DNA from: an uncultured Clostridia bacterium
Lineage (GTDB): Bacteria > Bacillota > Clostridia > Oscillospirales > Ruminococcaceae
Reading direction: 5' to 3'
DNA length: 8,482 bases
Assembly (NCBI GenBank): GCA_937871145.1
Contig: CALMXN010000068.1
Span: 1-8,482, forward strand
Shown here: positions 6,079 through 8,482 of the stretch, piece by piece
Layout of the letters: each line of letters begins with the position of its first letter
How positions within the stretch are numbered: position 1 is the first letter of the stretch
Position numbers and translations under genes: made by a program
Notes under the pieces: model-generated
The model's database searches: none
Told to the model about the DNA's origin: nothing
What the model saw: the letters and a program-made list of their open reading frames with translations, nothing else

Positions 6079-7824
6079 TTGGAAAACAAGATTTATTCAA
6101 TAAACGGACCAGTTGTAAAGGTTAAGGATACAAAGGATTTCTCAATGCTTGAAATGGTCTATGTCGGCAATAAGCGCCTTATCGGCGAGGTTATCGGCAT
6201 AACAACAGAATACACAACCATTCAGGTTTATGAGGTAACAACAGGTCTTATGCCTGGTGAGCCTGTTTACCCTACAGGAAGCCCAATGAGCGCAACTCTC
6301 GGACCTGGCATATTGTCAAATATTTTTGATGGTATTGAAAGACCACTCAAAAAGATTGAAGAAATCAGCGGAGCTTTTATTGCAGAGGGTACTAATGTTC
6401 CTTCTCTTGATACAGAAAAAAGCTATGATGTCACTGTTAAGGTTAAAATCGGTGACAAGGTTTCTGCTGGTGAAATATATGCAACCTGTCCTGAAACTGC
6501 ACTGATTGAACACAGATGTATGATTCATCCTTCAATCAAAGAAGCTGAAGTTACATGGGTTTGTGAAAATGGTGCTCACAAGATAGAAGATACTATCATT
6601 AAAATAAAAACAGCAAAGGGCGAGGATGAGCTTAAGCTTTATCAGAAATGGCCTATCCGTCAGTCAAGACCTATAAAAGGCCGTCTTCCTATTTCACGTC
6701 CTCTTATTACTGGTCAGCGTATCATTGATACAATTCTCCCAGTAGCAAAAGGCGGAACAGCCGCTATCCCTGGTGGATTCGGAACAGGTAAGACAATGAC
6801 ACAGCACCAGCTTGCTAAATGGTGTGATGCTGATATCATTGTGTATATCGGTTGTGGTGAACGTGGTAACGAAATGACACAGGTTCTTGAGGAATTCTCA
6901 GAACTTGTTGACCCTAAGTCAGGTAAGGCTCTTACTGACCGTACAGTTTTGATCGCAAACACATCAAATATGCCAGTTGCTGCTCGTGAAGCTTCAATTT
7001 ATACAGGTATCACACTTGCTGAATATTACAGAGATATGGGTTACCATATTGCTATAATGGCTGACTCAACATCACGTTGGGCAGAGGCTTTGAGAGAAAT
7101 CTCCGGCCGACTTGAAGAAATGCCTGCTGAAGAAGGTTTCCCGGCATACTTGCCTTCACGTCTTTCTGAATTCTATGAGCGTGCAGGTTATGTTGAAACA
7201 TTAAATAATAAGGAAGGTTCCGTTACAATTATCGGAGCTGTTTCTCCACAGGGTTCAGACTTCTCAGAGCCTGTTACACAGAACACAAAGCGTTTCGTAC
7301 GTTGCTTCTGGGCACTTGATAAGTCACTTGCTTATGCAAGACACTATCCAGCAATAAACTGGACTTCAAGCTACAGCGAATACATTGAAGATCTAAAAGA
7401 TTTTTATATAGATGCCTGCGGCGAAAATTTTATAAAATACCGCCAAAAGATTTCAAACATACTTGTTGAAGAAAACAAGCTTATGGAAATTGTTAAGCTT
7501 ATCGGTTCTGATGTTCTTCCTGACGACCAGAAGCTTATCATTGAAACATCAAGAGTCATCAGAGTAGGCTTCCTTCAGCAGAACGCTTACCATAAGGATG
7601 ACACCTATGTTCCACTCGAAAAGCAGTATCTGATGATGGAGGTTATCCTTCACCTGAATCATATGTGTAAAAAGCTGATTTCAAGGGGCATTACGATGAG
7701 CGATATTCTTGAAACAGGATTATTTGAAAAAGTAATCAAAATCAAATATGATATTCCAAATGATCATCTTGAAATGTTCAAGGATTACAAGACAGAAATC
7801 AGTGAAACTCTTAATAAAATCTAA
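6079..7824 (+). CDS. atpA: V-type ATPase catalytic subunit A
   Basis: The 581-residue product (NtpA, alpha chain in V-type naming) carries the catalytic nucleotide sites and alternates with B in the cytoplasmic head. In order are the N-terminal beta-barrel ([12 protein letters not shown], about 4-70), the V/A-specific insert or bulge domain (about 110-190), the nucleotide-binding core and a helical C-terminal domain. The P-loop GGFGTGKT spans 232-239 with Lys238; the catalytic Glu261 is in GCGERGNEM; and [14 protein letters not shown] (327-340) is the Walker B region with Asp329. All expected catalytic residues are present. I chose the TTG at 6079 because AAGAGGTGA (6065-6073) lies 5 bases before it and the family N-terminus ([11 protein letters not shown]) follows at once. 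The in-frame GTG at 6070 is inside that ribosome binding site. The use of TTG is confident but inferred. Confidence 0.97.
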   Translation: MENKIYSINGPVVKVKDTKDFSMLEMVYVGNKRLIGEVIGITTEYTTIQVYEVTTGLMPGEPVYPTGSPMSATLGPGILSNIFDGIERPLKKIEEISGAFIAEGTNVPSLDTEKSYDVTVKVKIGDKVSAGEIYATCPETALIEHRCMIHPSIKEAEVTWVCENGAHKIEDTIIKIKTAKGEDELKLYQKWPIRQSRPIKGRLPISRPLITGQRIIDTILPVAKGGTAAIPGGFGTGKTMTQHQLAKWCDADIIVYIGCGERGNEMTQVLEEFSELVDPKSGKALTDRTVLIANTSNMPVAAREASIYTGITLAEYYRDMGYHIAIMADSTSRWAEALREISGRLEEMPAEEGFPAYLPSRLSEFYERAGYVETLNNKEGSVTIIGAVSPQGSDFSEPVTQNTKRFVRCFWALDKSLAYARHYPAINWTSSYSEYIEDLKDFYIDACGENFIKYRQKISNILVEENKLMEIVKLIGSDVLPDDQKLIIETSRVIRVGFLQQNAYHKDDTYVPLEKQYLMMEVILHLNHMCKKLISRGITMSDILETGLFEKVIKIKYDIPNDHLEMFKDYKTEISETLNKI

Positions 7825-7832
7825 TCAGGGAA

Positions 7833-7862
7833 CTGCCTTTATTAATATATTATTTCAGGCAG
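7833..7862 (+). repeat. Inverted repeat between atpA and atpB
   Basis: CTGCCT (7833-7838) and AGGCAG (7857-7862) form a 6-bp stem around an 18-base A+T loop, which itself holds the palindrome TAATATATTA (7843-7852). No T-run follows, so it is not an intrinsic terminator. It lies in the widest gap of the operon (51 bases), just before the atpB ribosome binding site GGAGG (7866-7870). It may stabilise mRNA ends or mark a processing point; the role is unknown. Confidence 0.4.
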
Positions 7863-7875
7863 AACGGAGGATACA

Positions 7876-8482
7876 ATGGGCTTAGAATATGTTGGTTTAA
7901 ACGAAATAAACGGGCCTCTTGTTGTAATGGATAAGGTCAAGAATGTCAGCTATGATGAAATGGCACAGATTAAGCTTGATGACGGAACAACAAGGCTTGG
8001 CCGTGTAGTTGAAATTGCAGGAGATAAAGCCGTATTACAGGTTTTTGAAGGAACCAAAGGTCTTTCTCTGAAAAATACAAATACAAAATTTGAAGGGCAT
8101 CCTATGGAAATGCCCCTCTCAAAAGATATTCTCGGAAGAATCTTTAACGGAGCAGGAAAGCCTATTGACGGGCTTGGTGAAATGTTCCCTGAAAAATACG
8201 CAGACGTTAACGGAAAGCCTCTTAACCCAGTAGCAAGAACATACCCAAGGAACTATATCAGAACAGGTATTTCTTCTATTGATGCTCTTATGACACTTAT
8301 CCGTGGACAGAAGCTCCCTATTTTCTCAGGTTCAGGACTTTCTCACAACAAGCTTGCTGTTCAGATAGTGCGTCAGTCTCAGATTGCTGAAGACAGCGGG
8401 CAGGAATTTGCCGTAGTTTTCGCTGCTATGGGCGTTAAAAACGACGTTGCTGATTATTTCAAGGGAAGCTTTGAGGATACAG
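7876..8482 (+). CDS. atpB: V-type ATPase non-catalytic subunit B, 5' part
   Basis: The ATG at 7876, 5 bases after GGAGG, opens a frame that runs off the right edge after 202 codons. The full protein is about 460 residues, so more than half is missing. The translation begins MGLEYVGLNEINGPLVVM and contains the B-subunit signatures LGRIFNGAGKPIDG, YPRNYIRTGISSIDALMTL and RGQKLPIFSGSG. The sequence GSGLSHNK (152-159) stands where A has its P-loop. It lacks the GKT end, as expected for the regulatory, non-catalytic subunit; most relatives read GSGLPHN here. The B subunit lends an arginine to the catalytic site of A, but that residue lies beyond the window. The position right after atpA is the universal order, and atpD would be expected next. 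Confidence 0.96.
   Translation, partial: MGLEYVGLNEINGPLVVMDKVKNVSYDEMAQIKLDDGTTRLGRVVEIAGDKAVLQVFEGTKGLSLKNTNTKFEGHPMEMPLSKDILGRIFNGAGKPIDGLGEMFPEKYADVNGKPLNPVARTYPRNYIRTGISSIDALMTLIRGQKLPIFSGSGLSHNKLAVQIVRQSQIAEDSGQEFAVVFAAMGVKNDVADYFKGSFEDT

Overview
The window is a stretch of an A+T-rich chromosome. It most likely comes from a low-GC Firmicute of the class Clostridia, such as an anaerobic gut or rumen relative of Ruminococcus or Eubacterium. That placement rests on the A+T-rich sequence, the strong GGAGG-type ribosome binding sites, an UPF0210/DUF711 gene and a bacterial V-type ATPase operon. The genus cannot be fixed from this sequence alone. All genes lie on the + strand, no gene looks broken, and I see no mobile element, tRNA, rRNA or CRISPR array.

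Positions 1-996 hold the 3' part of an UPF0210 (DUF711, PFL-like) gene, closed by a clean intrinsic terminator at 1001-1026. The following 285-base gap (997-1281) carries the control region of the next operon. It contains a sigma-A-like promoter (1155-1183) and, directly after it, a terminator-shaped hairpin with a seven-T tail (1192-1233). A possible 16-codon leader ORF (1210-1260) has its ribosome binding site inside that hairpin.

From 1282 to the right edge runs a tightly spaced V/A-type ATPase (ATP synthase) operon in the order H(NtpF)-C-I-K-F(NtpG)-E-A-B. The B gene is cut by the window edge, and the D subunit is not present, so it is presumably downstream. Together the genes encode most of one rotary machine. 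A and B form the catalytic head, E and H the peripheral stalks, F part of the central stalk, C (d/AC39) the coupling funnel, I (a) the ion half-channels and K (c) the rotor ring. The machine couples ATP hydrolysis or synthesis to H+ or Na+ movement across the membrane.

Most of the window is an ordinary, well-recognised operon. The points that deserve a second look are the c subunit and the leader. The second hydrophobic segment of the c subunit reads like a signal peptide, and if it were cut it would leave an 8-kDa two-helix proteolipid. The same protein lacks the usual Na+-ligand residues. The leader combines a promoter, a terminator-like hairpin and a short ORF. The gene order also differs from the Enterococcus hirae ntp operon. 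I found no evidence for a wholly new system here.
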